Below are positions 39,079-53,230 of a stretch of 64,000 bases of DNA, piece after piece. Position 1 is the first letter of the stretch, and every line of letters begins with the position of its first letter. The notes below the pieces were generated by a model. It searched no databases, was not told the DNA's origin, and saw only the letters and a program-made list of their open reading frames with translations. The stretch is from Balanoglossus misakiensis (Eukaryota > Hemichordata), in contig CM082590.2 in NCBI GenBank assembly GCA_040954595.2, positions 2,356,001 through 2,420,000 of the forward strand. Direction: 5' to 3'. A program made the translations under genes and the position numbers.

Positions 39079-40433
39079 CCATGGTTGCTTCCAAACAGCC
39101 TCGTTTATTTACCGAATTCTGTTGTGAGGCGCAGAGCACGTAATAGGCCTATGCGCATAAGAAAGTTTTCCACCAGACTCTGTAGATCGACGGATAGTTG
39201 TAAAATTTCCATGGTTGCTTCCAAACAGCCTCGTTTATTTACCGATTTCTGTTGTGATGCGCAGAACACATAGATAGGCATATGTGCATAATAAAGTTTT
39301 CCACTAGACTCTGTAGATCGAGAGATAGTTCTAAAATTTCCATGGTTGCTTCCAAACACAGCCTCGTTTGTTTACAAAATTCTGTTGTGATGCGCAGAAC
39401 ACATATATAGGCCTATGCGCATAATAACGTTTTCCACTAGACTCTGTAGATCGACGGATAGTTGTAAAATTTCCATGGTTGCTTCCAAACAGCCTCGTTT
39501 ATTTACCGAATTCTGTTGTGAGGCGCAGAACACATAGATAGGCATATGTGCATAAGAAAGTTTTCCACTATAGACTCTATAGATCGAGAGATAGTTCTAA
39601 AATGTCCATGGTTGCTTCCAAACACAGCCTCGTTTGTTTACAAAATTCTGTTGTGATGCGCAGAACACATATATAGGCCTATGCGCATAAGAACGTTTCC
39701 ACTAGACTCTGTAGATCGACGGATAGCTGTAAAATTTCCATGGTTGCTTTTAAACAGCCTCGTTTATTTACCGATTCCTGTTGTGAGGCGCAGAACACAT
39801 AGATAGGCATATGTGCATAAGAAAGTTTTCCACTATAGACTCTGTAGATCGAGAGATAGTTCTAAAATGTCCATGGTTGCTACCAAACACAGCCTCGTTT
39901 GTTTACAAAATTCTGTTGTGATGCGCAGAACACATATATAGGCCTATGCGCATAAGAACGTTTCCACTAGACTCTGTAGATCGACGGATAGCTGTAAAAT
40001 TTCCATGGTTGCTTCCAAACAGCCTCGTTTATTTACCGATTTCTGTTGTGAGGCGCAGAACACATGATAGGCCTATGCGCATGAGACATTTTTCCACTAG
40101 ACTCTGTAGATCGACGGATAGTTGTAAAATTTCATGGTTGCTTCCAAATACAGCCTCGTTTATTTACCGATTTCTGTTGTGAGGCGCAGAACACATAGAT
40201 AGGCCTATGTGCATAAGAAAGTTTTCCACTATAGACTCTGTAGATCGAGAGATAGTTCTAAAATGTCCATGGTTGCTTCCAAACACAGCCTCGTTTGTTT
40301 ACAAAATTCTGTTGTGATGCGCAGAACACATATATAGGCCTATGCGCATAATAACGTTTTCCACTAGACTCTGTAGATCGACGGATAGTTGTAAAATTTC
40401 CATGGTTGCTTCCAAACAGCCTCGTTTATTTAT
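39079..40433. repeat. 1.35-kb block copied from the 25,017-26,371 series (offset 14,062)
   Basis: The series with 'gcataataaag', 'gactctatagatcg', 'gcttttaaacag' plus 'gattcctg', and 'atgagacattt' is repeated here. The K-type monomer carries 'gagcacgtaat' instead of 'gagcgcgtaat'. The match ends at 'tttatcgaattc' (40,434) versus 'tttaccgaattc' (26,372), where the series jumps back to material like 38,700. Confidence 0.75.
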
Positions 40434-41470
40434 CGAATTCTGTTGTGAGGCGCAGAGCACGTAATAGGCCTATGCGCATAAGAAAGTTTTCCACCAGACT
40501 CTGTAGATCGACGGATAGTTGTACAATTTCCATGGTTGCTTCCAAACAGCCTCGTTTATTTACCGATTTCTGTTGTGATGCGCAGAACACATAGATAGGC
40601 ATATGTGCATAATAAAGTTTTCCACTAGACTCTGTAGATCGAGAGATAGTTCTAAAATTTCCATGGTTGCTTCCAAACACAGCCTCGTTTGTTTACAAAA
40701 TTCTGTTGTGATGCGCAGAACACATATATAGGCCTATGCGCATAATAACGTTTTCCACTAGACTCTGTAGATCGACGGATAGTTGTAAAATTTCCATGGT
40801 TGCTTCCAAACAGCCTCGTTTATTTACCGAATTCTGTTGTGAGGCGCAGAACACATAGATAGGCATATGTGCATAAGAAAGTTTTCCACTAAAGACTCTA
40901 TAGATCGAGAGATAGTTCTAAAATGTCCATGGTTGCTTCCAAACACAGCCTCGTTTGTTTACAAAATTCTGTTGTGATGCGCAGAACACATATATAGGCC
41001 TATGCGAATAAGAACGTTTCCACTAGACTCTGTAGATCGACGGATAGCTGTAAAATTTCCATGATTGCTTTTAAACAGCCTCGTTTATTTACCGATTTCT
41101 GTTGTGAGGCGCAGAACACATAGATAGGCATATGTGCATAAGAAAGTTTTCCACTATAGACTCTGTAGATCGAGAGATAGTTCTAAAATGTCCATGGTTG
41201 CTTCCAAACACAGCCTCGTTTGTTTACAAAATTCTGTTATGATGCGCAGAACACATATATAGGCCTATGCGCATAAGAACGTTTCCACTAGACTCTGTAG
41301 ATCGACGGATAGCTGTAAAATTTCCATGGTTGCTTTTAAACAGCCTCGTTTATTTACCGATTTCTGTTGTGAGGCGCAGAACACATAGATAGGCATATGT
41401 GCATAAGAAAGTTTTCCACTATAGACTCTGTAGATCGAGAGATAGTTCTAAAATGTCCATGGTTGCTTCC

Positions 41471-42208
41471 AAACAGCCTCGTTTATTTACCGAATTCTGT
41501 TGTGAGGCGCAGAGCACGCAATAGGCCTATGCGCATAAGAAAGTTTTCCACCAGACTCCGTAGATCGACGGATAGTTGTAAAATTTCCATGGTTGTTTCC
41601 AAACACAGCCTCGTTCATTTACAAAATTCTGTTGTGATGCGCTGAACACATACATATGCCTATGCGCATAAGAAAGTTTCCCACTAGACTCTGTAGATCG
41701 ACGGATAGTTCTAAAATTTCCATGATTGCTTCCAAACACATCCTCGATTGTTTACAAAATTCTGTTGTGATGCGCAGAACACATAGATAGGCCTGTGCGC
41801 ATATGAACGTTTTCCACTATACACTGTAGATCCAGAGATAGTTCTAAAACTTCCATGTTTGCTTCCAAACAGCCTCGTTTATTTGCGGAATTCTGTTTTG
41901 AGGCGCAGAACACATAGATAGGCATATGTGAATAAGAAAGTTTTCCACTATAGACTCTGTAGATCGAGAGATAGTTGTAAAATTTCCATGGTTGCTTCCA
42001 AACAGCCTCGTTTATTTACCGATTTCTGTTGTGAGGCGCAGAACACATAGATAGGCCTATGCGCATAAAAAACTTTTCAACTTTAGATCAACGGATAGTT
42101 CAAAAATTTCCATGCTTGTTTCCAAACAGCCTCGTTTATTTACCGAATTCTGTTGTGATGCGTAGAACACATACATATGCCTATGCGCATAAGAAAGTTT
42201 TCCACTAT
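41471..42208. repeat. 738-bp block repeated at 45,556-46,293 (offset 4,085)
   Basis: Both contain 'gagcacgcaatagg', 'cctcgttcatttac', 'gatgcgctgaacacatac', 'gtttcccactag', 'acacatcctcgattg', 'ggcctgtgcgc' and 'gtagatccagag', followed by the short marker monomer. One difference is 'ccatgcttg' (about 42,114) versus 'ccatggttg'. Confidence 0.83.
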
Positions 42209-43345
42209 AGACTCTGTAGATCGAGAGATAGTTCTAAAATGTCCATGGTTGCTTCCAAACACAGCCTCGTTTGTTTACAAAATTCTGTTGTGATGCGCAG
42301 AACACATATATAGGCCTATGCGCATAAGAACGTTTCCACTAGACTCTGTAGATCGACGGATAGCTGTAAAATTTCCATGGTTGCTTCCAAACAGCCTCGT
42401 TTATTTACCGAATTCTGTTGTGAGGCGCAGAACACATAGATAGGCATATGTGCATAAGAAAGTTTTCCACTATAGACTCTGTAGATCGAGAGATAGTTCT
42501 AAAATGTCCATGGTTGCTTCCAAACACAGCCTCGTTTATTTACCGATTTCTGTTGTGATGCGCATAACACATAGATAGGCCTATGCGCATAAGAACGTTT
42601 TCCACTAGACCCTGTAGATCGACGGATAGTTGTACAATTTCCATGGTTGCTTCCAAACAGCATCGTTTATTTACCGAATTCTGTTGTGAGGCGCAGAACA
42701 CGTAATAGGTCTATGCGCATAAGGAAGTTTTCCACCAGACTCTGTAGATCGACGGATAGTTGTAAAATTTCATGGTTGCTTCCAAATACAGCCTCGTTTA
42801 TTTACCGATTTCTGTTGTGATGCGCATAACACATAGATAGGCCTATGCGCATAAGAACGTTTTCCACTAGACTCTGTAGATCGACGGATAGTTGTACAAT
42901 TTCCATGGTTGCTTCCAAACAGCCTCGTTTATTTACCGATTTCTGTTGTGAGGCGCAGAGCACGTGATAGGCCTATGCGCATAAGACATTTTTCCACTAG
43001 ACTCTGTAGATCGACGGATAGTTCTAAAATTTCCATGGTTGCTTCCAAACAGCCTCGTTTATTTACCGAATTCTGTTGTGAGGCGCAGAGCACGTAATAG
43101 GCCTATGCGCATAAGAAAGTTTTCCACCAGACTCCGTAGATCGACGGATAGTTGTAAAATTTCCATGGTTGTTTCCAAACACAGCCTCGTTCATTTACAA
43201 AATTCTGTTGTGATGCGCTGAACACATACATATGCCTATGCGCATAAGAAAGTTTCCACTAGACTCTGTAGATCGACGGATAGTTCTAAAATTTCCATGA
43301 TTGCTTCCAAACACATCCTCGATTGTTTACAAAATTCTGTTGTGA
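42191..43345. repeat. 1.16-kb block repeated at 48,250-49,404 (offset 6,059)
   Basis: Both copies contain 'cagcatcgtttattt', 'aataggtctatgcgc', 'ataaggaag', 'gagcacgtgatagg', 'cctcgttcatttac' and 'gctgaacacatac'. Differences include 'gaccctgtag' (about 42,608) versus 'gactctgtag' and 'acacatcctcg' versus 'acaaatcctcg' (about 49,370). Confidence 0.83.
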
Positions 43346-43539
43346 GGCGCAGAACACATAGATAGGCCTATGCGCATAAAAAACTTTTCAACTTTAGATC
43401 AACGGATAGTTCAAAAATTTCCATGGTTGTTTCCAAACAGCCTCGTTTATTTACCGAATTCTGTTGTGATGCGTAGAACACATACATATGCCTATGCGCA
43501 TAAGAAAGTTTTCCACTAGACTCCGTAGATCGACGAATA

Positions 43540-44986
43540 GTTCTAAAATTTCCATGGTTGCTTCCAAACAGCCTCGTTTATTTACCGAATTCTGTTGTGA
43601 GGCACAGAACACATTGATAGGCCTATGTGCATAAGAAAGTTTTCCACTATAGACTCTGTAGATCGAGAGATAGTTCTAAAATGTCCATGGTTGCTTCCAA
43701 ACACAGCCTCGTTTGTTTACAAAATTCTGTTGTGATGCGCAGAACACATATATAGGCCTATGCGAATAAGAACGTTTCCACTAGACTCTGTAGATCGACG
43801 GATAGCTGTAAAATTTCCATGATTGCTTTTAAACAGCCTCGTTTATTTACCGATTTCTGTTGTGAGGCGCAGAACACATAGATAGGCATATGTGCATAAG
43901 AAAGTTTTCCACTATAGACTCTGTAGATCGAGAGATAGTTCTAAAATGTCCATGGTTGCTTCCAAACACAGCCTCGTTTGTTTACAAAATTCTGTTGTGA
44001 TGCGCAGAACACATATATAGGCCTATGCGCATAAGAACGTTTCCACTAGACTCTGTAGATCGACGGATAGCTGTAAAATTTCCATGGTTGCTTTTAAACA
44101 GCCTCGTTTATTTACCGATTTCTGTTGTGAGGCGCAGAACACATAGATAGGCATATGTGCATAAGAAAGTTTTCCACTATAGACTCTGTACATCGTGAGA
44201 TAGTTCTAAAATTTCCATGGTTGCTTCCAAACACAGCCTCGTTTGTTTACAAAATTCTGTTGTGATGCGCAGAACACATATATAGGCCTATGCGCATAAG
44301 AACGTTTTCCACTAGACTCTGTAGATCGACGGATAGTTCTAAAATTTCCATGGTTGCTTCCAAACAGCCTCGTTTATTTACCGAATTCTGTTGTGAGGCA
44401 CAGAACACATTGATAGGCCTATGTGCATAAGAAAGTTTTCCACTATAGACTCTGTAGATCGAGAGATAGTTCTAAAATGTCCATGGTTGCTTCCAAACAC
44501 AGCCTCGTTTGTTTACAAAATTCTGTTGTGATGCGCAGAACACATATATAGGCCTATGCGAATAAGAACGTTTCCACTAGACTCTGTAGATCGACGGATA
44601 GCTGTAAAATTTCCATGATTGCTTTTAAACAGCCTCGTTTATTTACCGATTTCTGTTGTGAGGCGCAGAACACATAGATAGGCATATGTGCATAAGAAAG
44701 TTTTCCACTATAGACTCTGTAGATCGAGAGATAGTTCTAAAATGTCCATGGTTGCTTCCAAACACAGCCTCGTTTGTTTACAAAATTCTGTTGTGATGCG
44801 CAGAACACATATATAGGCCTATGCGCATAAGAACGTTTCCACTAGACTCTGTAGATCGACGGATAGCTGTAAAATTTCCATGGTTGCTTTTAAACAGCCT
44901 CGTTTATTTACCGATTTCTGTTGTGAGGCGCAGAACACATAGATAGGCATATGTGCATAAGAAAGTTTTCCACTATAGACTCTGTA
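43540..44986. repeat. 796-bp tandem duplication (6 monomers)
   Basis: Bases 43,540-44,190 match 44,336-44,986 at offset 796, sharing 'acattgatagg', 'tgcgaataagaacg' and 'ccatgattgcttttaaac'. The copies separate at 'gtacatcgtgag' (44,189) versus 'gtagatcgagag'. A related stretch with 'tgcgaataag' lies at about 41,003. Confidence 0.83.
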
Positions 44987-45555
44987 GATCGAGAGATAGT
45001 TCTAAAATGTCCATGGTTGCTTCCAAACACAGCCTCGTTTGTTTACAAAATTCTGTTATGATGCGCAGAACACATATATAGGCCTATGCGCATAAGAACG
45101 TTTCCACTAGACTCTGTAGATCGACGGATAGCTGTAAAATTTCCATGGTTGCTTTTAAACAGCCTCGTTTATTTACCGATTTCTGTTGTGAGGCGCAGAA
45201 CACATAGATAGGCATGTGTGCATAAGAAAGTTTTCCACTATAGACTCTGTAGATCGAGAGATAGTTCTAAAATGTCCATGGTTGCTTCCAAACACAGCCT
45301 CGTTTATTTACCGATTTCTGTTGTGATGCGCATAACACATAGATAGGCCTATGCGCATAAGAACGTTTTCCACTAGACTTTGTAGATCGACGGATAGTTG
45401 TAAAATTTCCATGGTTGTTTCCAAACACAGCCTCGTTCATTTACAAAATTCTGTTGTGATGCGCTGAACACATACATATGCCTATGCGCATAAGAAAGTT
45501 TCCCACTAGACTCTGTAGATCGACGGATAGCTGTAAAATTTCCATGGTTGCTTTT

Positions 45556-46293
45556 AAACAGCCTCGTTTATTTACCGAATTCTGTTGTGAGGCGCAGAGC
45601 ACGCAATAGGCCTATGCGCATAAGAAAGTTTTCCACCAGACTCCGTAGATCGACGGATAGTTGTAAAATTTCCATGGTTGTTTCCAAACACAGCCTCGTT
45701 CATTTACAAAATTCTGTTGTGATGCGCTGAACACATACATATGCCTATGCGCATAAGAAAGTTTCCCACTAGACTCTGTAGATCGACGGATAGTTCTAAA
45801 ATTTCCATGATTGCTTCCAAACACATCCTCGATTGTTTACAAAATTCTGTTGTGATGCGCAGAACACATAGATAGGCCTGTGCGCATATGAACGTTTTCC
45901 ACTATACACTGTAGATCCAGAGATAGTTCTAAAACTTCCATGTTTGCTTCCAAACAGCCTCGTTTATTTGCGGAATTCTGTTTTGAGGCGCAGAACACAT
46001 AGATAGGCATATGTGAATAAGAAAGTTTTCCACTATAGACTCTGTAGATCGAGAGATAGTTGTAAAATTTCCATGGTTGCTTCCAAACAGCCTCGTTTAT
46101 TTACCGATTTCTGTTGTGAGGCGCAGAACACATAGATAGGCCTATGCGCATAAAAAACTTTTCAACTTTAGATCAACGGATAGTTCAAAAATTTCCATGG
46201 TTGTTTCCAAACAGCCTCGTTTATTTACCGAATTCTGTTGTGATGCGTAGAACACATACATATGCCTATGCGCATAAGAAAGTTTTCCACTAG
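45556..46293. repeat. Second copy of the 41,471-42,208 block
   Basis: This matches the 41.5-kb block but is entered through a 'gcttttaaacag' monomer rather than 'gcttccaaacag', so the left junction is in register but between different subtypes. On the right it diverges at 'ccactagactccg' versus 'ccactatagactctg'. Confidence 0.83.
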
Positions 46294-46980
46294 ACTCCGT
46301 AGATCGACGAATAGTTCTAAAATGTCCATGGTTGCTTCCAAACAGCCTCGTTTATTGACGGAATTCTGTTTTGAGGCGCAGAACACATAGATAGGCATAT
46401 GTGCATAAGAAAGTTTTCCACTATAGACTCTGTACATCGAGAGATAGTTCTAAAATTTCCATGGTTGCTTCCAAACACAGCCTCGTTTGTTTACAAAATT
46501 CTGTTGTGATGCGCAGAACACATATATAGGCCTATGCGCATAAGAACGTTTTCCACTAGACTCTGTAGATCGACGGATAGTTCTAAAATGTCCATGGTTG
46601 CTTCCAAACAGCCTCGTTTATTTACCGAATTCTGTTGTGAGGCGCAGAACACATAGATAGGCATATGTGCATAAGAAAGTTTTCCACTATAGACTCTGTA
46701 GATCGAGAGATAGTTCTAAAATGTCCATGGTTGCTACCAAACACAGCCTCGTTTGTTTACAAAATTCTGTTGTGATGCGCAGAACACATATATAGGCCTA
46801 TGCGCATAAGAACGTTTCCACTAGACTCTGTAGATCGACGGATAGCTGTAAAATTTCCATGGTTGCTTCCAAACAGCCTCGTTTATTTACCGATTTCTGT
46901 TGTGAGGCGCAGAACACATGATAGGCCTATGCGCATGAGACATTTTTCCACTAGACTCTGTAGATCGACGGATAGCTGTA

Positions 46981-47506
46981 AAATGTCCATGGTTGCTTCC
47001 AAACACAGCCTCGTTTGTTTACAAAATTCTGTTGTGATGCGCAGAACACATATATAGGCCTATGCGCATAAGAACGTTTTCCACTAGACTTTGTAGATCG
47101 ACGGATAGTTGTACAATGTCCATGGTTGCTTCCAAACAGCCTCGTTTATTTACCGAATTCTGTTGTGAGGCGCAGAACACGTAATAGGTCTATGCGCATA
47201 AGGAAGTTTTCCACCAGACTCTGTAGATCGACGGATAGTTCTAAAATGTCCATGGTTGCTTCCAAACACAGCCTCGTTTGTTTACAAAATTCTGTTGTGA
47301 TGCGCAGAACACATATATAGGCCTATGCGCATAAGAACGTTTTCCACTAGACTTTGTAGATCGACGGATAGTTGTACAATGTCCATGGTTGCTTCCAAAC
47401 AGCCTCGTTTATTTACCGAATTCTGTTGTGAGGCGCAGAACACGTAATAGGTCTATGCGCATAAGGAAGTTTTCCACCAGACTCTGTAGATCGACGGATA
47501 GTTGTA
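46981..47506. repeat. 263-bp dimer duplicated in tandem
   Basis: Bases 46,981-47,243 and 47,244-47,506 match. Each is an A-type (133 bp) plus a K-type (130 bp) monomer. Both share the rare 'gactttgtagatcg' and 'gtacaatgtcc' changes and 'aataggtctatg'. This is the simplest visible example of the A/B dimer acting as the unit of duplication. Confidence 0.85.
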
Positions 47507-48249
47507 AAATTTCATGGTTGCTTCCAAATACAGCCTCGTTTATTTACCGATTTCTGTTGTGATGCGCATAACACATAGATAGGCCTATGCGCATAAGAAC
47601 GTTTTCCACTAGACTCTGTAGATCGACGGATAGTTGTACAATTTCCATGGTTGCTTCCAAACAGCCTCGTTTATTTACCGATTTCTGTTGTGAGGCGCAG
47701 AACACATGATAGGCCTATGCGCATAAGACATTTTTCCACTAGACTCTGTAGATCGACGGATAGTTCTAAAATTTCCATGGTTGCTTCCAAACAGCCTCGT
47801 TTATTTACCGAATTCTGTTGTGAGGCGCAGAGCACGTAATAGGCCTATGCGCATAAGAAAGTTTTCCACCAGACTCTGTAGATCGACGGATAGTTGTAAA
47901 ATTTCCATGGTTGCTTCCAAACAGCCTCGTTTATTTACCGATTTCTGTTGTGATGCGCAGAACACATAGATAGGCATATGTGCATAATAAAGTTTTCCAC
48001 TAGACTCTGTAGATCGAGAGATAGTTCTAAAATTTCCATGGTTGCTTCCAAACACAGCCTCGTTTGTTTACAAAATTCTGTTGTGATGCGCAGAACACAT
48101 ATATAGGCCTATGCGCATAATAACGTTTTCCACTAGACTCTGTAGATCGACGGATAGTTGTAAAATTTCCATGGTTGCTTCCAAACAGCCTCGTTTATTT
48201 ACCGAATTCTGTTGTGAGGCGCAGAACACATAGATAGGCATATGTGCTT

Positions 48250-49404
48250 AAGAAAGTTTTCCACTATAGACTCTGTAGATCGAGAGATAGTTCTAAAATG
48301 TCCATGGTTGCTTCCAAACACAGCCTCGTTTGTTTACAAAATTCTGTTGTGATGCGCAGAACACATATATAGGCCTATGCGCATAAGAACGTTTCCACTA
48401 GACTCTGTAGATCGACGGATAGCTGTAAAATTTCCATGGTTGCTTCCAAACAGCCTCGTTTATTTACCGAATTCTGTTGTGAGGCGCAGAACACATAGAT
48501 AGGCATATGTGCATAAGAAAGTTTTCCACTATAGACTCTGTAGATCGAGAGATAGTTCTAAAATGTCCATGGTTGCTTCCAAACACAGCCTCGTTTATTT
48601 ACCGATTTCTGTTGTGATGCGCATAACACATAGATAGGCCTATGCGCATAAGAACGTTTTCCACTAGACTCTGTAGATCGACGGATAGTTGTACAATTTC
48701 CATGGTTGCTTCCAAACAGCATCGTTTATTTACCGAATTCTGTTGTGAGGCGCAGAACACGTAATAGGTCTATGCGCATAAGGAAGTTTTCCACCAGACT
48801 CTGTAGATCGACGGATAGTTGTAAAATTTCATGGTTGCTTCCAAATACAGCCTCGTTTATTTACCGATTTCTGTTGTGATGCGCATAACACATAGATAGG
48901 CCTATGCGCATAAGAACGTTTTCCACTAGACTCTGTAGATCGACGGATAGTTGTACAATTTCCATGGTTGCTTCCAAACAGCCTCGTTTATTTACCGATT
49001 TCTGTTGTGAGGCGCAGAGCACGTGATAGGCCTATGCGCATAAGACATTTTTCCACTAGACTCTGTAGATCGACGGATAGTTCTAAAATTTCCATGGTTG
49101 CTTCCAAACAGCCTCGTTTATTTACCGAATTCTGTTGTGAGGCGCAGAGCACGTAATAGGCCTATGCGCATAAGAAAGTTTTCCACCAGACTCCGTAGAT
49201 CGACGGATAGTTGTAAAATTTCCATGGTTGTTTCCAAACACAGCCTCGTTCATTTACAAAATTCTGTTGTGATGCGCTGAACACATACATATGCCTATGC
49301 GCATAAGAAAGTTTCCACTAGACTCTGTAGATCGACGGATAGTTCTAAAATTTCCATGATTGCTTCCAAACAAATCCTCGATTGTTTACAAAATTCTGTT
49401 GTGA
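48250..49404. repeat. Second copy of the 42,191-43,345 block
   Basis: It is entered from a monomer with 'atatgtgcttaag', a private change at about 48,247. After 49,404 it continues with the 'gatgcgcag' A-type and a short-marker cassette, whereas the first copy goes directly to the short marker monomer. Confidence 0.83.
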
Positions 49405-50990
49405 TGCGCAGAACACATAGATAGGCCTATGCGCATATGAACGTTTTCCACTATACACTGTAGATCGAGAGATAGTTCTAAAACTTCCATGTTTGCTTCC
49501 AAACAGCCTCGTTTATTTGCGGAATTCTGTTTTGAGGCGCAGAACACATAGATAGGCATATGTGAATAAGAAAGTTTTCCACTATAGACTCTGTAGATCG
49601 AGGGATAGTTGTAAAATTTCCATGGTTGCTTCCAAACAGCCTCGTTTATTTACCGATTTCTGTTGTGAGGCGCAGAACACATAGATAGGCCTATGCGCAT
49701 AAAAAACTTTTCAACTTTAGATCAACGGATAGTTCAAAAATTTCCATGGTTGTTTCCAAACAGCCTCGTTTATTTACCGAATTTTGTTGTGATGCGTAGA
49801 ACACATACATATGCCTATGCGCATAAGAAAGTTTTCCACTAGACTCCGTAGATCGACGAATAGTTCTAAAATGTCCATGGTTGCTTCCAAACAAAGCCTG
49901 GTTTGTTTACAAAATTCTGTTGTGATGCGCAGAACACATAGATAGGCCTATGCGCATATGAACGTTTTCCACTATACTCTGTAGATCGAGAGTTAGTTCT
50001 AAAATTTCCATGTTTGCTTCCAAACAGCCTCGTTTATTTACGGAATTCTGTTGTGAGGCGCAGAGCACGTAATAGGCCTATGCGCATAAGAAAGTTTTCC
50101 ACCAGACTCTGTAGATCGACGGATAGTTGTAAAATTTCCATGGTTGCTTCCAAACAGCCTCGTTTATTTACCGATTTCTGTTGTGATGCGCAGAACACAT
50201 AGATAGGCCTATGCGCATATGAACGTTTTCCACTATACACTGTAGATCGAGAGATAGTTCTAAAACTTCCATGTTTGCTTCCAAACAGCCTCGTTTATTT
50301 GCGGAATTCTGTTTTGAGGCGCAGAACACATAGATAGGCATATGTGAATAAGAAAGTTTTCCACTATAGACTCTGTAGATCGAGGGATAGTTGTAAAATT
50401 TCCATGGTTGCTTCCAAACAGCCTCGTTTATTTACCGATTTCTGTTGTGAGGCGCAGAACACATAGATAGGCCTATGCGCATAAAAAACTTTTCAACTTT
50501 AGATCAACGGATAGTTCAAAAATTTCCATGGTTGTTTCCAAACAGCCTCGTTTATTTACCGAATTTTGTTGTGATGCGTAGAACACATACATATGCCTAT
50601 GCGCATAAGAAAGTTTTCCACTAGACTCCGTAGATCGACGAATAGTTCTAAAATGTCCATGGTTGCTTCCAAACAAAGCCTGGTTTGTTTACAAAATTCT
50701 GTTGTGATGCGCAGAACACATAGATAGGCCTATGCGCATATGAACGTTTTCCACTATACTCTGTAGATCGAGAGTTAGTTCTAAAATTTCCATGTTTGCT
50801 TCCAAACAGCCTCGTTTATTTACGGAATTCTGTTGTGAGGCGCAGAGCACGTAATAGGCCTATGCGCATAAGAAAGTTTTCCACCAGACTCTGTAGATCG
50901 ACGGATAGTTGTAAAATTTCCATGGTTGCTTCCAAACAGCCTCGTTTATTTACCGATTTCTGTTGTGATGCGCAGAACACATAGATAGGC
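49394..50990. repeat. 782-bp tandem duplication (6 monomers)
   Basis: Bases 49,394-50,208 match 50,176-50,990 at offset 782; I saw no difference in the lines compared. Shared private changes are 'gagggatagttg' (about 49,600/50,382), 'accgaattttgttg' (about 49,780/50,562) and 'gagttagttct' (about 49,990/50,772). Each copy carries one short marker monomer. Confidence 0.88.
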
Positions 50991-51280
50991 ATATGTGCAT
51001 AATAAAGTTTTCCACTAGACTCTGTAGATCGAGAGATAGTTCTAAAATGTCCATGGTTGCTTCCAAACACAGCCTCGTTTGTTTACAAAATTCTGTTGTG
51101 ATGCGCAGAACACATATATAGGCCTATGCGCATAAGAACGTTTCCACTAGACTCTGTAGATCGACGGATAGCTGTAAAATTTCCATGGTTGCTTTTAAAC
51201 AGCCTCGTTTATTTACCGATTTCTGTTGTGAGGCGCAGAACACATAGATAGGCATATGTGCATAAGAAAGTTTTCCACTA

Positions 51281-51300
51281 TAGACTCTGTAGATAGTTCT
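51281..51300. repeat. 8-bp internal deletion in a monomer
   Basis: 'ctgtagatagttct' replaces the usual 'ctgtagatcgagagatagttct'. The missing 8 bases lie between two direct 'agat' repeats, as expected from slippage. The rest of the surrounding series is like 63,400-64,000, which retains the 8 bases. Confidence 0.85.
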
Positions 51301-52340
51301 AAAATGTCCATGGTTGCTTCCAAACACACCCTCGTTTATTTACCGATTTCTGTTGAGATGCGCATAACACATAGATAGGCCTATGCGCATAAGAACGTTT
51401 TCCACTAGACTCTGTAGATCGACGGATAGTTGTACAATTTCCATGGTTGCTTCCAAACAGCATCGTTTATTTACGGAATTCTGTTGTGAGGCGCAGAACA
51501 CGTAATAGGTCTATGCGCATAAGGAAGTTTTCCACCAGACTCTGTAGATCGACGGATAGTTGTTAAATTTCATGGTTGCTTCAAAATACAGCCTCGTTTA
51601 TTTACCGATTTCTGTTGTGATGCGCATAACACATAGATAGGCCTATGCGCATAAGAACGTTTTCCACTAGACTCTGTAGATCGACGGATAGTTGTACAAT
51701 TTCCATGGTTGCTTCCAAACAGCCTCGTTTATTTACCGATTTCTGTTGTGAGGCGCAGAACACATGATAGGCCTATGCGCATAAGACATTTTTCCACTAG
51801 ACTCTGTAGATCGACGGATAGTTCTAAAATGTCCATGGTTGCTTCCAAACAGCCTCGTTTATTTACCGAATTCTGTTGTGAGGCGCAGAGCACGTAATAG
51901 GCCTATGCGCATAAGAAAGTTTTCCACCAGACTCCGTAGATCGACGGATAGTTGTAAAATTTCCATGGTTGTTTCCAAACACAGCCTCGTTCATTTACAA
52001 AATTCTGTTGTGATGCGCTGAACACATACATATGCCTATGCGCATAAGAAAGTTTCCCACTAGACTCTGTAGATCGACGGATAGTTCTAAAATTTCCATG
52101 ATTGCTTCCAAACACATCCTCGATTGTTTACAAAATTCTGTTGTGATGCGCAGAACACATATATAGGCCTATGCGCATATGAACGTTTTCCACTATACTC
52201 CGTAGATCGACGGATAGTTCTAAAATTTCCATTGTTGCTTCCAAACAGCCTCGTTTATTTACCGAATTCTGTTGTGAGGCGCAGAACACGTAATAGGCCT
52301 ATGCGCATAAGAAACTTTTCAACTTTAGATCGAGAGATAG

Positions 52341-53230
52341 TTCTAAAATTTCCATGATTGCTTCCAAACACATCCTCGATTGTTTACAAAATTCTGTTGT
52401 GATGCGCAGAACACATAGATAGGCCTATGCGCATATGAACGTTTTCCACTATACACTGTAGATCGAGAGATAGTTCTAAAACTTCCATGTTTGCTTCCAA
52501 ACAGCCTCGTTTATTTGCGGAATTCTGTTTTGAGGCGCAGAACACATAGATAGGCATATGTGAATAAGAAAGTTTTCCACTATAGACTCTGTAGATCGAG
52601 AGATAGTTGTAAAATTTCCATGGTTGCTTCCAAACAGCCTCGTTTATTTACCGATTTCTGTTGTGAGGCGCAGAACACATAGATAGGCCTATGCGCATAA
52701 AAAACTTTTCAACTTTAGATCAACGGATAGTTCAAAAATTTCCATGGTTGTTTCCAAACAGCCTCGTTTATTTACCGAATTCTGTTGTGATGCGTAGAAC
52801 ACATACATATGCCTATGCGCATAAGAAAGTTTTCCACTAGACTCCGTAGATCGACGAATAGTTCTAAAATGTCCATGGTTGCTTCCAAACAAAGCCTGGT
52901 TTGTTTACAAAATTCTGTTGTGATGCGCAGAACACATAGATAGGTCTATGCGCATATGAACGTTTTCCACTATACTCTGTAGATCGAGAGTTAGTTCTAA
53001 AATTTCCATGTTTGCTTCCAAACAGCCTCGTTTATTTACGGAATTCTGTTTTGAGGCGCAGAACACATAGATAGGCATATGTGCATAAGAAAGTTTTCCA
53101 CTATAGACTCTGTACATCGAGAGATAGTTCTAAAATTTCCATGGTTGCTTTCAAACACAGCCTCGTTTGTTTACAAAATTCTGTTGTGATGCGCAGAACA
53201 CATATATAGGCCTATGCGCATAAGAACGTT
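52341..53230. repeat. 0.9-kb block repeated at 54,832-55,721 (offset 2,491)
   Basis: Both contain 'acacatcctcgatt', 'ctatacactg', the short marker monomer (52,711/55,202), 'gagttagttct' and 'gtacatcgagag'. Differences include 'gatagatgggtc'-region changes: 'taggtctatgcgc' at about 52,943 versus 'taggcctatgcgc'. The match ends at 'gaacgtttccac' versus 'gaacgttttccac'. Confidence 0.78.
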
